Below are positions 7,375-14,706 of a stretch of 17,237 bases of DNA, one piece after another. A program made the translations under genes and the position numbers. This DNA comes from Methanobacteriota archaeon. GTDB lineage: Archaea > Methanobacteriota > Methanobacteria > Methanobacteriales > Methanobacteriaceae. Numbering within the stretch: position 1 is the stretch's first letter; the number at the start of each line of letters is the position of its first letter. The notes under the pieces are model-generated. The model worked only from the letters and a program-made list of their open reading frames with translations. It was not told the origin of the DNA and searched no databases. The DNA lies in contig JAEZKE010000138.1 in assembly GCA_023436175.1 (NCBI GenBank), positions 1 to 17,237 on the forward strand. Reading direction: 5' to 3'.

Positions 7375-8172
7375 TTAACCTGATTTATGCTTATGGGAAC
7401 AGATTGTAAATTCTTCCTCTTTTAATTCAACAGAATATTTAGCTAAATGCTGTTTTTGTCCTGTTTCAGTCATTACCAGGTATACATCAACTTCTTCATC
7501 ATTAATTATCATTTGATTGTAACATGGACGTGTATCCCCACGTAATTTTCCAGTGGTTGCTGTTCCTGAATTCAAAACCACCATATTTTCCATTGTCCAC
7601 GTATTAGGAACATGTTTATGTCCATTTAAAACAAAATTTACTTTATAATCCACTAATTCCTGTATTAGATCTCCCGAATCTAATAAAATATTTCTTTCAC
7701 GACCAGCTTGAGGTACAGGAAGTAAATGATGATGGAAAGTTATAAATTTACCTAAATCTTTAGGTACTTTCTTAAGCTCATCCCGTAGCCATTTCATCTG
7801 ATCGTATCCAATGTCTCCACTATTTACATCTGCCTGTGACGAATCAAGGCCTATAATGACAAAACCTGCTTTCTTATCTATCCTTATAAAATTTCGCTCT
7901 CCAATTAGCCTTTGAAAGTGTAATATGCCCACATTACGTGCATCATGGTTTCCTGGGATGGAATGAACCTCAGATGTATCTTTAAGTTCATCTACAAATG
8001 CTGCAGCATCGTCATATTCAGTTAAGTAGCCGTGATCTGTTGCATCTCCTGCAAAAATTATAAAATCAGGATTTTCATGCTGTATTTGGGACAATAAATT
8101 TGATTTAAGCTCTTCAGAGAAAGTAAGAGCCCCAAAATGCACATCTGATATTTGTATAATCTTTTTCTCCAT
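7375..8172 (-). CDS. Calcineurin-like metallophosphoesterase
   Basis: A 265-residue phosphoesterase with the complete two-metal signature: D10-V-H12, G42-D43, GNHD (N75, H76), H147/H148 in FHHHL, and GHKH (H185, H187). The order and spacing match the Icc/CpdA-like branch, whose members hydrolyse cyclic nucleotides or other phosphodiesters; the substrate here cannot be told. It is cytosolic with no signal peptide. ATG 8172 is preferred because GTGAGGA lies just upstream; an in-frame GTG at 8187 would add five residues but covers that site. The gene is convergent with the small gene at 7107 and divergent from the flavin-binding protein gene, so it is likely monocistronic. Confidence 0.92.
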   Translation of the reverse strand: MEKKIIQISDVHFGALTFSEELKSNLLSQIQHENPDFIIFAGDATDHGYLTEYDDAAAFVDELKDTSEVHSIPGNHDARNVGILHFQRLIGERNFIRIDKKAGFVIIGLDSSQADVNSGDIGYDQMKWLRDELKKVPKDLGKFITFHHHLLPVPQAGRERNILLDSGDLIQELVDYKVNFVLNGHKHVPNTWTMENMVVLNSGTATTGKLRGDTRPCYNQMIINDEEVDVYLVMTETGQKQHLAKYSVELKEEEFTICSHKHKSG

Positions 8173-8363
8173 GATTATATTCCTCACTTACATCAAACAC
8201 TTAATATTACTTTTATTCTATAATAATATTACTAAGCTCTAATCCAGTAATTCTCTCATTTTAGATCAATTCATGCAAAAATTAAACAGAATTAATTATA
8301 TGACGATTTTTCATATTAAATGTAGATTAAAATACAGTTGAACTTGTAAAGTGGAAGATAATC

Positions 8364-8831
8364 ATGAGAAGAAGTGATAAAGAAATAAAAGACAAAAAAT
8401 GCATAGAGAAAATATTAAAAAAAGCCACAGTATGCAGAATTGCCCTTTGTGATGAAAATAAACCATATATTGTGCCAATGAACTTTGGTTTTAATGATAA
8501 TTGCATCTATCTTCACTCAGCACGTAAAGGGCGAAAAATTGATTTAATAATGGAAAATAATAACATTTGCTTTGAAGCAGAGATTAAAACAGAAATCTTA
8601 CGCTCAGATAATGTATGTAATTGGGGAATGAAATATTACAGCGTGATTGGTTTTGGAAAAGCTCAATTTATAGAAAATGAAGCAGAAAAGATAAATGCTT
8701 TGGATATTATAATGCAGAAATACAACCCTAATTCTCATAAATCATTTGAATATTCAAAATCTGCACTTGATAAAACAGTTTTAATTAAGGTGGAAATAGA
8801 AAATTTAACCGGTAAAAAATCAGGATACTGA
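8364..8831 (+). CDS. NimA-like pyridoxamine 5'-phosphate oxidase family protein
   Basis: A 155-residue split-barrel FMN-binding protein. The order MRRSDKEIKDK...IEKILKKA, RIALCDENKPYIVPMNFGF, CIYLHSARKGRKIDLI and NNICFEAE matches the 5-nitroimidazole reductase (NimA)-like branch of the PNPOx superfamily. YxVPMNF and the HSA-x-KGRK stretch usually contact the flavin. It is probably a homodimeric cytosolic flavoprotein; the physiological substrate is unknown, and the name does not imply drug resistance. GTGGAAG sits just before the start. A TATA-like ATTATATG near 8293-8300 would give a leader of about 40 nt. It precedes the Fpg-like gene by 43 nt on the same strand, so they may be cotranscribed. 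Confidence 0.85.
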   Translation: MRRSDKEIKDKKCIEKILKKATVCRIALCDENKPYIVPMNFGFNDNCIYLHSARKGRKIDLIMENNNICFEAEIKTEILRSDNVCNWGMKYYSVIGFGKAQFIENEAEKINALDIIMQKYNPNSHKSFEYSKSALDKTVLIKVEIENLTGKKSGY

Positions 8832-8874
8832 AAATAAATACAATACTTACATGAAATTTAAATGAGGACTTAAA

Positions 8875-9690
8875 ATGGCAGAATTACCTGAACTTATGGT
8901 TTTAAGCAGACAAATGAACGAGGAACTTAAATCAAAGGAATTTAAATCAACTAACATAATACAGGAAAAATGCCTGAACATGGAAGTTGAAAGTTTTAAA
9001 GATCAAATAACAGGCAAAGTTATTAAAAAAGTATATAATAAAGGAAAATGGATCTTTTTTGAACTTACAGACGGCTATCACCTTTTATTGAACCTTGGAA
9101 TGGGAGCAGATATCTTATACTATAATTCAAATAAAAATTCTGCAGAAGAATATCAGTGCCGCTTTAATTTTACGGACAATTCATGTTTTACATGTAAATT
9201 CTGGTGGTTTGGACATGTAGATCTGGTTTCAGATAATGAACTTAGAGATCATAAACCAACCAAAGATATAACAGTTTCCCCATTAGATCCTGATTTTACT
9301 CCAGATTACTTTAAAAAAATCTGTAATGGTAGAGCCATGATCAAAAATATAATTTTGAATCAGAAGAAGGTTGGAGGTATTGGAAATGTCTATATTCATG
9401 ATATCCTTTTTAAGGCAAAACTCCATCCTAAAAAACCAGCCAATACTTTAGAATCCTATCAAATTGATAATTTATTCAAAATAATGACAGAAAATCTTAG
9501 ATATGCACTTGATAAAAAAGGACTGGCGTATGAAAAAGATTTTTACGGAGAGAATGGAGAATTCAGCAAAGATTATTTCTTAGTAGCTTATAAAGAAGGA
9601 GAAGAATGTCCAGATTGTGGTAAGATTATTGAAAAAATAAAAACAGGAAGCACATCTTCTTATATCTGTCCAGAGTGTCAAAAATTATAG
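8875..9690 (+). CDS. Fpg/Nei-family DNA glycosylase-like protein, atypical
   Basis: A 271-residue protein with the Fpg/Nei architecture: N-terminal ELPE (3-6), a K58 region (NKGKW), LLLNLGMGADI (70-80, equivalent to HLGM-G), an H2TH segment GGIGNVYIHDILFKAKLHP (167-185) with N171, and a C-terminal zinc finger C245-x2-C248...C265-x2-C268. Canonical members begin Met-Pro-Glu and use Pro2 as the nucleophile in base removal and strand cleavage. Here residue 2 is Ala (MAELPEL), while Glu3 and the Lys are kept. The zinc-finger Arg five residues before the third Cys is replaced by Thr. It may be an altered glycosylase, a lyase-deficient DNA binder, or one using another amine. Start chosen at the only ATG that keeps ELPE at the terminus. 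Confidence 0.88.
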   Translation: MAELPELMVLSRQMNEELKSKEFKSTNIIQEKCLNMEVESFKDQITGKVIKKVYNKGKWIFFELTDGYHLLLNLGMGADILYYNSNKNSAEEYQCRFNFTDNSCFTCKFWWFGHVDLVSDNELRDHKPTKDITVSPLDPDFTPDYFKKICNGRAMIKNIILNQKKVGGIGNVYIHDILFKAKLHPKKPANTLESYQIDNLFKIMTENLRYALDKKGLAYEKDFYGENGEFSKDYFLVAYKEGEECPDCGKIIEKIKTGSTSSYICPECQKL

Positions 9691-9840
9691 AAATTTAAGA
9701 TGTTATTAAATAGATTACAAGTAATTTATTAACCTATAAATGATAGAATTCAATATTAATTGAAAAATTACATTTTTCATAATTAAAATATTAGTTTAAA
9801 ATGAGTTTATCTAGTTCATATTTCTTATTGTGTGATATAA

Positions 9841-10497
9841 ATGGAAAAAATTGCAATTACAATAAAATCTGTAAATAAACCAGGTGTTTTACGAGATATT
9901 ACAGATTTAATGGCAAAATGTGGAATAAATATTATATACACCCATCTTTTTGTGGAAAAGGATGAATCAGCTTCAGTATACATGGAATTAGAAGATGTAA
10001 GAAACAGAGGGGAACTTAAAAAAAATATTTTGAAGTTTGAAGCTGTTGATCACATCGAAATCCATCCGTCATTAACTGAAATATACGGAAAAAGAATTAT
10101 AATAATTGGAGGGGGAGCTCAGGTTGCCCAGGTTGCTCAAGGAGCCATAACAGAATCAGATCGGCATAATATAAGGGGAGAACGCATCAGTGTTGATACA
10201 ATTCCCCTTGTAGGAGAACAGGAGCTTGCAGACGCAGTATATGCTGCAGGAAGACTTCCAAGAGTAGAAGCACTGGTTCTTGCAGGATCACTCATGGGAG
10301 GTAAGATTTCAGATGCAGTTGCAGAAATTAAAGATGAACATGGAGTGATTGTAATAAGTCTGAATATGCCGGGAAGTGTGGCACAAGAAGCAGATTTAGT
10401 GGTTACAGATCCTGTTCAGGCAGGTGTTATGGCAGTTATGGCCGTTGCAGATACTGCAGTTTTTAATATAAAAAGAGTTAAAGGAAAAAAATTTTAA
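9841..10497 (+). CDS. ACT domain protein with C-terminal DUF5612-like domain
   Basis: A 218-residue protein. Residues 3-75 form an ACT domain, opening IAITIKSVNKPGVLRDITDL with the Gly that usually shapes an amino-acid-binding site. Residues about 80-218 form a second alpha/beta domain (IIIIGGGAQVAQVAQGAITE...LVLAGSLMGG...VVTDPVQAGVMAVMAVADT) that I associate with DUF5612 of methanogens. The protein probably senses a small ligand, perhaps an amino acid, but no enzyme activity is visible. GTGAT lies just ahead of the ATG. It stands alone, 150 nt after the Fpg-like gene, and converges on the first small paralog, the stops being 7 nt apart. A small hairpin (ATGAGT/ACTCAT, 10498-10513) spans both stops. 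Confidence 0.85.
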   Translation: MEKIAITIKSVNKPGVLRDITDLMAKCGINIIYTHLFVEKDESASVYMELEDVRNRGELKKNILKFEAVDHIEIHPSLTEIYGKRIIIIGGGAQVAQVAQGAITESDRHNIRGERISVDTIPLVGEQELADAVYAAGRLPRVEALVLAGSLMGGKISDAVAEIKDEHGVIVISLNMPGSVAQEADLVVTDPVQAGVMAVMAVADTAVFNIKRVKGKKF

Positions 10498-10504
10498 ATG
10501 AGTA

Positions 10505-10789
10505 TTAACTCATCTCTATTGCCCTAATCAGTATGCTTGCAGCGTTTTTAAGCTCTGGATCTTTTATGTCTCCACTTTCCCTTATTTTAAGCGCCATTTT
10601 AAGAACTCTTCGGACGTCTTCGGGTTTAAGATTTTCAGCCATTTCAAGGTATGTCTGCTCGCTGTCTTCATCCACTTTAATTTTTTCCTTTTCAATCAGT
10701 TCCAACATAACTTTGCAGGCACCCATTACATCTCCACTTCCAGCACTTTCTTCACATTTTTTTACCAGTTCAGTAGATTCTGCATCCAT
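10505..10789 (-). CDS. Small acidic paralog A (unrecognised family)
   Basis: A 94-residue, acidic, apparently all-helical protein of a family present four times between 10505 and 12073. Shared features are L-V/I-x-KCE near residue 12, MGAC about ten residues later, a Glu/Lys-rich helix, Y-x-x-MA, a DV-x-x-VL-x-MA segment and the ending LIRAIE. I do not recognise the family. This copy is the most divergent: it lacks the DENA start and has DVRRV where the others have DVP. It sits apart from the other three, behind a 304-nt gap with its own promoter: TATA-like ATTTATAAAT near 10829-10838 and a full GGTGAT ribosome site at 10796-10801. It may have split from the array early. Confidence 0.8.
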   Translation of the reverse strand: MDAESTELVKKCEESAGSGDVMGACKVMLELIEKEKIKVDEDSEQTYLEMAENLKPEDVRRVLKMALKIRESGDIKDPELKNAASILIRAIEMS

Positions 10790-11093
10790 CTTTTATCACC
10801 AGTTATATATATTGTGTTATAATCAGATTTATAAATATTTATTACTTTAAATCCAATCATTAGTACTAACTGGGCTTATATTTTTAACTAGTATAAATGT
10901 ATAATAGACAGTACTAACTCACTAACTTAAAAAAATACTGTTTTTTGAGTTAAATTCAATATAAAATCAATTGTAAGTTAAAAAACTCCATCTAAATTTT
11001 ACAAATTAAAGAAAAAAAATTCTTATATCCTAAATAAAGTAAAATAATAAAAAAATAGGAATTTACTGTAATCTTAAATACAGTTTTATCCAA
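10790..11093. other. Intergenic region: promoter of paralog A, T-rich terminator of paralog B
   Basis: 304 nt without a gene. Its left end carries GGTGAT and a TATA box for paralog A on the minus strand. Its right end has minus-strand T tracts: seven T at 11049-11055 and eight T at 11012-11019. These fit archaeal oligo-T termination after paralog B. AGTACTAACT occurs twice in direct orientation at 10862-10871 and 10910-10919; its role is unknown. Nothing else was recognised. Confidence 0.45.
11041..11056 (-). terminator. Oligo-T terminator after paralog operon
   Basis: On the minus strand, about 40 nt past the stop of paralog B, the RNA would read CTATTTTTTTATTATTTT. Archaeal RNA polymerase ends transcription at such T-rich runs without needing a hairpin. 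A second run of eight T at 11012-11019 could act as backup. Confidence 0.45.
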
Positions 11094-11393
11094 TTAAAAC
11101 ATTTCGATTGCCCGGATTAATCTTGCTGCAGCATTTTTTACATCTGTATCAGTTATATCTCCACTGTCCCTTACTATAAATGCAATTCTAAGAACTTGAG
11201 GCACATCTTCCTTCTTAATATTTTGAGCCATTTTAATGTAGGACTCTCCAGGTTCGTCTTTAAGCACTACATTTCCCCTGTCCATTTCTTCTAAAAGAAC
11301 CTGGCATGCCCCCATTGTGCTTGTATCTACTTCCTTATCTTCACATTTTCTTATTAAATTTTTAGCATTTTCATCAAGAGGTACCTGTTTCAT
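11094..11393 (-). CDS. Small acidic paralog B (unrecognised family)
   Basis: A 99-residue member of the four-copy family and the last gene of its three-gene minus-strand operon. It shows LDENAKNLIRKCEDK, DTSTMGAC, LLEEMDRG, YIKMAQNIKKEDVPQVLRIAF and the ending AAARLIRAIEMF. Both family cysteines (RKC and MGAC) are kept. Helix-rich, acidic, cytosolic, no signal peptide; function unknown. GGGTGATGAT directly before the ATG is a strong archaeal ribosome site. It begins 39 nt after paralog C, and T tracts follow its stop. Confidence 0.8.
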   Translation of the reverse strand: MKQVPLDENAKNLIRKCEDKEVDTSTMGACQVLLEEMDRGNVVLKDEPGESYIKMAQNIKKEDVPQVLRIAFIVRDSGDITDTDVKNAAARLIRAIEMF

Positions 11394-11432
11394 ATCATCA
11401 CCCTTTAATTTAAAATAAATATAATTAAAAAT

Positions 11433-11741
11433 TTAAAGCGCTTTTATTGCTCGAATTAACTTACCTGCAGCTATTTTAAGTTCTGGTTCAATTTTATTTC
11501 GTTCTTTAATTTTAAATGCCATTATAAGGACTTTTGGGACATCTCGAGGTTTAATATTTTGGGCCATTTCTATATAAGATCCATCTGGTTGGTCTTCATC
11601 ATTGAAATTTACTTCTCCCCTGTCCATCTCTTCAAGAAGGACTCTACATGCGCCCATAACACTTGTATCTATCTCTTTATCCTTGCACTTTTTTATCAGT
11701 TTTTTAGCATTTTCATCGAGATGAAACTTCTTACGCTGCAT
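11433..11741 (-). CDS. Small acidic paralog C (unrecognised family)
   Basis: A 102-residue member and the middle gene of the operon. It has LDENAKKLIKKCKDK, DTSVMGAC, VLLEEMDRG, SYIEMAQNIKPRDVPKVLIMAF and the ending KLIRAIKAL. Both conserved cysteines are present. It carries a short basic N-terminal addition (MQRKKFH) missing in paralog D. GGTGAT abuts the ATG with no spacer, which still allows full pairing with the 16S tail because this motif covers the downstream half of the Shine-Dalgarno site; no better in-frame start exists. It begins 41 nt after paralog D. Function unknown. Confidence 0.8.
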   Translation of the reverse strand: MQRKKFHLDENAKKLIKKCKDKEIDTSVMGACRVLLEEMDRGEVNFNDEDQPDGSYIEMAQNIKPRDVPKVLIMAFKIKERNKIEPELKIAAGKLIRAIKAL

Positions 11742-11782
11742 ATCACCACATTATTAGCCCAGTAAAGAAAACTAAAATAGAT

Positions 11783-12073
11783 CTAAAGCTGTTCTATAGC
11801 CCTAATTAGTCTATTTGCAGCAACTTTAAGATCTGGATCAACATTTCCACGTTCTTTTATCTTGAATGCCATTTTAAGTACTCGAGGCACATCTTCTGGC
11901 GCAATAGTTTCAGCCATGTGAATATATGATTCATCAGGCATGTCTTCACCAAGATCTACTTTTCCCCGTTCCATTTCTTCAAGCATAACTGTGCATGCTC
12001 CCATAACACTTGTGTCTATATCCTTATCCTCACATTTTTTTATCAGTTTTAATGCATTTTCATCCAGTTCCAT
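11783..12073 (-). CDS. Small acidic paralog D (unrecognised family)
   Basis: A 96-residue member and the first gene of the three-gene operon. It starts MELDENALKLIKKCEDK and has DTSVMGAC, VMLEEMERG, SYIHMAETIAPEDVPRVLKMAF and the ending NRLIRAIEQL. It is closest to the apparent family consensus. GGTGG precedes the ATG by four bases, and a TATA-like ATTTAAATTTAAT at 12107-12119 would start transcription about 10 nt ahead of it. It is divergent from the rubredoxin/hybrid-cluster-protein gene across a 281-nt gap, so redox stress could control both. That link is inference only. Confidence 0.82.
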   Translation of the reverse strand: MELDENALKLIKKCEDKDIDTSVMGACTVMLEEMERGKVDLGEDMPDESYIHMAETIAPEDVPRVLKMAFKIKERGNVDPDLKVAANRLIRAIEQL

Positions 12074-12275
12074 ATTACCACCATTATTTTATTTGATCCT
12101 TAAATGATTTAAATTTAATACTTATTGTATGAATCATATTATTTAAAGCATCGAAACTAGATTAATACTTTATCCAAAATTCTAAATACAATCAAAAACA
12201 AAATTATATTAAAAAAGTAGTTTTAACAACTTAAAGAAATATTAACGCAGCATGCAACTTCTATTTCAAATAAAA

Positions 12276-12350
12276 ACTATAAATAATTTTTTAAAAATCC
12301 CACTTCCCAATATTCTATAAGTTTGACATATAAAATGCTACAGGAGGTAA
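12276..12350 (+). promoter_or_regulatory. Promoter and strong ribosome site of the rubredoxin-Hcp gene
   Basis: In the 281-nt divergent gap 12074-12354, ACTATAAATAAT (12278-12289) is a TATA-like element on the plus strand that would start transcription near 12310. AGGAGGTAAT (12341-12350) is almost a full complement of the archaeal 16S tail and lies 4 nt before the ATG, so high expression is likely. No clear operator palindrome was seen in the gap. Confidence 0.5.
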
Positions 12351-12354
12351 TATT

Positions 12355-13839
12355 ATGAAAAAATATCGATGTTTAGCGTGTGAATATGTATATGATCCTG
12401 AAAAAGGGGATCCAGATAATGGAATAGACCCAGGAACTGCTTTTGAGGATCTGCCAGATGACTGGATATGTCCAGTTTGTGGAGTAGGAAAGGATCAATT
12501 TGAAGCAATGGCAGAAGATCCTCAAAAAGAAGTTAAGAAAGAGGAACAGGAAATGTTCTGTTACCAGTGCTCCCAAACGGCACGAGGAAGCGGCTGTACA
12601 ATACAGGGAGTATGTGGAAAAAGCGCTACAGCTGCAAGGCTACAGGATAACTTATTATTTGCAATCAAGGGAATATCTGCTTATCTTTACCATGCAAGAG
12701 AATTGGGATATACAGATCCAGAAGTAGATGCATTTATGGAGCGAGGTTTTTACTCAACTCTTACCAATGTCAATATTGATGTTCCAGAACTGATAAACCT
12801 GGCTCTTGAAGCTGGAAAAATGAATATTAAAACAATGCGGCTTCTAAAAACTGCATTAATAGAAACTTATGGAGAACCAACCCCTGTCCAGGTTAGTACT
12901 GGAACAAAAAAAGGCCACGGAATAGTTGCAACCGGCCATAACCTAAAAGCATTAGAAGAAGTCCTGAAACAAACCGAAGGAACCGATATAAATGTATACA
13001 CTCATTCTGAACTTCTCCCAGCACATGGATATCCTCAGTTAAGGAAATACAGCCATCTTGCAGGTCAACTTGGTAAATCCTGGTTTGATCAACGGGACGT
13101 ATTTTCAAAATATCCTGTTGCAATCCTTGGAACTTCAAACTGCGTATTGCCCCCACGGGATGACTATAGAGACAGAATGTTTACTACAGGTGTTGCAAGA
13201 TTAACCGGTGTAGAACATATTGAGGGTTACGACTTCACACCATTAATTGAAAAAGCTAAATCATTACCAGAACTTTCAGAGGAACCTGGCGACGTAATAT
13301 ATTCAACGGGATTTGGAGCTTCAACAGTTCTTTCACTGGCGCCAAAGATCAAGGAACTTGTAGAAGCAGGAAAAATAAGGAGATTTTTCCTGGTTGGAGG
13401 ATGTGATGCCCCACTTGCAAAATCACCATATTACACAGAATTTGTGCAGAAATTACCTGAAGATACAGTTGTTTTAACCCTTGCATGTGGTAAATTCAGA
13501 ATGAACCAGCTGCCTCTCGGAGATATTGAAGGAGTTCCTCGTTTAATAGACATCGGACAATGTAATGATGCTATAGTGGGTATTGATATTGTAACTGCAC
13601 TCTCAGATCTTTTCGGTCTTGAAGTGAACGAGCTTCCCCTTACTATTGTTTTAAGCTGGATGGAACAGAAAGCTGCCGCAATTCTATGGAGTTTACTGTA
13701 TCTTGGAATTAAAGGAATTTATCTGGGTCCAATAGCTCCAGCATGGGTAAACGAAGACATTATGAACTTTTTAGTTGAAAATTACGATATTAGGCCAATC
13801 AGCACTCCTGAAGAAGATATTAAAGAAATTTTAGGGTAA
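12355..13839 (+). CDS. hcp: Rubredoxin-hybrid cluster protein (hydroxylamine reductase) fusion
   Basis: A 494-residue fusion. Residues 1-52 are a complete rubredoxin (C6, C9, C39, C42) binding one iron. A charged linker (53-66) leads to a hybrid cluster protein of the short, class III type (67-494). Its 4Fe cubane Cys are C69, C72, C81 and C87. All expected hybrid-cluster ligands are present: H195, E219, C263, C350, C378, C403, E437 and K439. Hybrid cluster proteins reduce hydroxylamine in vitro and NO to N2O in some bacteria, and function in nitrosative stress. Rubredoxin in cis would deliver electrons directly. It is cytosolic. The neighbouring zinc-ribbon, ferredoxin and cupin genes follow on the same strand, suggesting a stress regulon. 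Length and ligands give no sign of decay. Confidence 0.95.
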   Translation: MKKYRCLACEYVYDPEKGDPDNGIDPGTAFEDLPDDWICPVCGVGKDQFEAMAEDPQKEVKKEEQEMFCYQCSQTARGSGCTIQGVCGKSATAARLQDNLLFAIKGISAYLYHARELGYTDPEVDAFMERGFYSTLTNVNIDVPELINLALEAGKMNIKTMRLLKTALIETYGEPTPVQVSTGTKKGHGIVATGHNLKALEEVLKQTEGTDINVYTHSELLPAHGYPQLRKYSHLAGQLGKSWFDQRDVFSKYPVAILGTSNCVLPPRDDYRDRMFTTGVARLTGVEHIEGYDFTPLIEKAKSLPELSEEPGDVIYSTGFGASTVLSLAPKIKELVEAGKIRRFFLVGGCDAPLAKSPYYTEFVQKLPEDTVVLTLACGKFRMNQLPLGDIEGVPRLIDIGQCNDAIVGIDIVTALSDLFGLEVNELPLTIVLSWMEQKAAAILWSLLYLGIKGIYLGPIAPAWVNEDIMNFLVENYDIRPISTPEEDIKEILG

Positions 13840-13932
13840 TTAAACCCTTCATCCATTTTTAAATTTAATCCGTTCTATCTAATACGAAAATTATTTTTAT
13901 TACCTGTTTTAATAGTTAATAAGGTGATTTAA

Positions 13933-14121
13933 ATGGCCGATGATCCCAATATTGACAAAGAGTTTGAAGCTCAGTTAAAAGGTAAAATGGGCTGGAAATG
14001 TGCCTGTTCCCTTGATATTGTTGATAAAGAATCTACTCTTAAAGTTGTTACGTGTAAAAAGTGTGGTAAAACCTTTAAAACCAATAGAGATACTGAATTT
14101 TGCTTTAAATGTGCAAAATAA
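13933..14121 (+). CDS. Small six-Cys zinc-ribbon-like protein
   Basis: A 62-residue protein with three cysteine pairs: WKCAC (C23, C25), CKKC (C41, C44) and CFKC (C57, C60). The last two make a typical zinc ribbon, and the first could provide a further metal site. I do not recognise a named family. AAGGTGAT lies four bases before the ATG. It sits between the hybrid-cluster-protein and ferredoxin genes, 30 nt ahead of the latter, so is probably cotranscribed with the ferredoxin and cupin genes. It could be a redox-sensitive zinc protein or a metal donor, which is speculation. Confidence 0.8.
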   Translation: MADDPNIDKEFEAQLKGKMGWKCACSLDIVDKESTLKVVTCKKCGKTFKTNRDTEFCFKCAK

Positions 14122-14151
14122 AATTTTTTATTAAATTTTGTAGGTGAAAAC

Positions 14152-14367
14152 ATGGCAAAGGTAGAACTGGAACGAATGATGTGCATATCATGTGGAAACT
14201 GTATTGATGTATGCCCTGACTTCTTTGAATTTGCCGGAGATGGGCTTTCCCATTTAAAAGCATTAGAAAATACAGAAGAAACTGAAGAAATAGAAATTGA
14301 AGACCCAGCTTGCTGCACGCAAGCAGAAGAACTCTGTCCTGTAAATATCATACATGTTTCTGATTAA
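14152..14367 (+). CDS. Single [4Fe-4S] ferredoxin
   Basis: A 71-residue ferredoxin of the Pyrococcus/Desulfovibrio single-cluster type. Ligands are C11, C14, C17 (CISCGNC) and C62 (CPVNI). C21 (VCP) and C54 are placed like the disulfide pair of the P. furiosus protein, with C54-x7-C62; an adjacent C55 is extra. Position 14 is Cys, so a full cubane is expected. It carries low-potential electrons in the cytosol. AGGTGAAAAC precedes the ATG. It lies 30 nt after the zinc-ribbon gene and 18 nt before the cupin gene. It may supply electrons to the rubredoxin-Hcp fusion, which is inference from position. Confidence 0.92.
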   Translation: MAKVELERMMCISCGNCIDVCPDFFEFAGDGLSHLKALENTEETEEIEIEDPACCTQAEELCPVNIIHVSD

Positions 14368-14385
14368 ATTGATAGGGGGATAAAA

Positions 14386-14706
14386 ATGGAAGATATTAAA
14401 GGAAAAGTATTAAAAACCGCAGATTTAATTGAATATCAGGACGGTTCTGTTGTAAGCCGTGAAATAATAAGAAAAGACACAGGAACCGTAACCATATTTG
14501 CTTTTGATAAAGGAGAAGGTTTAAGTGAGCACACAGCTCCATTTGATGCCATGGTCCAAATTATAGACGGTAAGGCTGAGATTAGTATTTCAGGCAATAA
14601 AAATGTATTAGAAGCCGGTGAAATGATTATAATGCCGGCAAATGAACCCCACGCATTAAAGGCACTTGAAAAATACAAAATGGTCTTAACAATGATACGG
14701 TCCTAA
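14386..14706 (+). CDS. Cupin domain-containing protein
   Basis: A 106-residue single-domain cupin. Motif 1 is GEGLSEHTAPFDAMVQIIDG (43-62), with H49 but no second His or Glu of the classic HxH...E set. Motif 2 is GEMIIMPANEPHAL (78-91), with H89. The SEHTAPFDA form recurs in a cupin subgroup I associate with anaerobes and methanogens, so metal binding is uncertain. Substrate unknown. AGGGGGAT is a strong ribosome site, and the gene follows the ferredoxin by 18 nt, so it should be the last gene of that run. A large palindrome follows its stop. Confidence 0.88.
   Translation: MEDIKGKVLKTADLIEYQDGSVVSREIIRKDTGTVTIFAFDKGEGLSEHTAPFDAMVQIIDGKAEISISGNKNVLEAGEMIIMPANEPHALKALEKYKMVLTMIRS

Noticed and set aside
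10498..10513. Short hairpin ATGAGT/ACTCAT as a terminator
   Set aside because: Only a six-bp stem and no T tract directly after it; noted with the ACT gene but not called separately.
10533..10850. 105-codon plus-strand open frame
   Set aside because: Antisense to paralog A, low-complexity Ser/Leu translation; paralog A is supported by three homologous neighbours.
12500..12727. Overlapping plus-strand frame inside the rubredoxin-Hcp gene, considered as a frameshift sign
   Set aside because: The main frame is continuous through the linker and keeps all cluster ligands, so no frameshift is needed.
13971..14351. 126-codon open frame on the minus strand
   Set aside because: It lies antisense across the zinc-ribbon and ferredoxin genes, which have clear motifs and ribosome sites; its translation is Ser/Phe-rich without recognisable domains.
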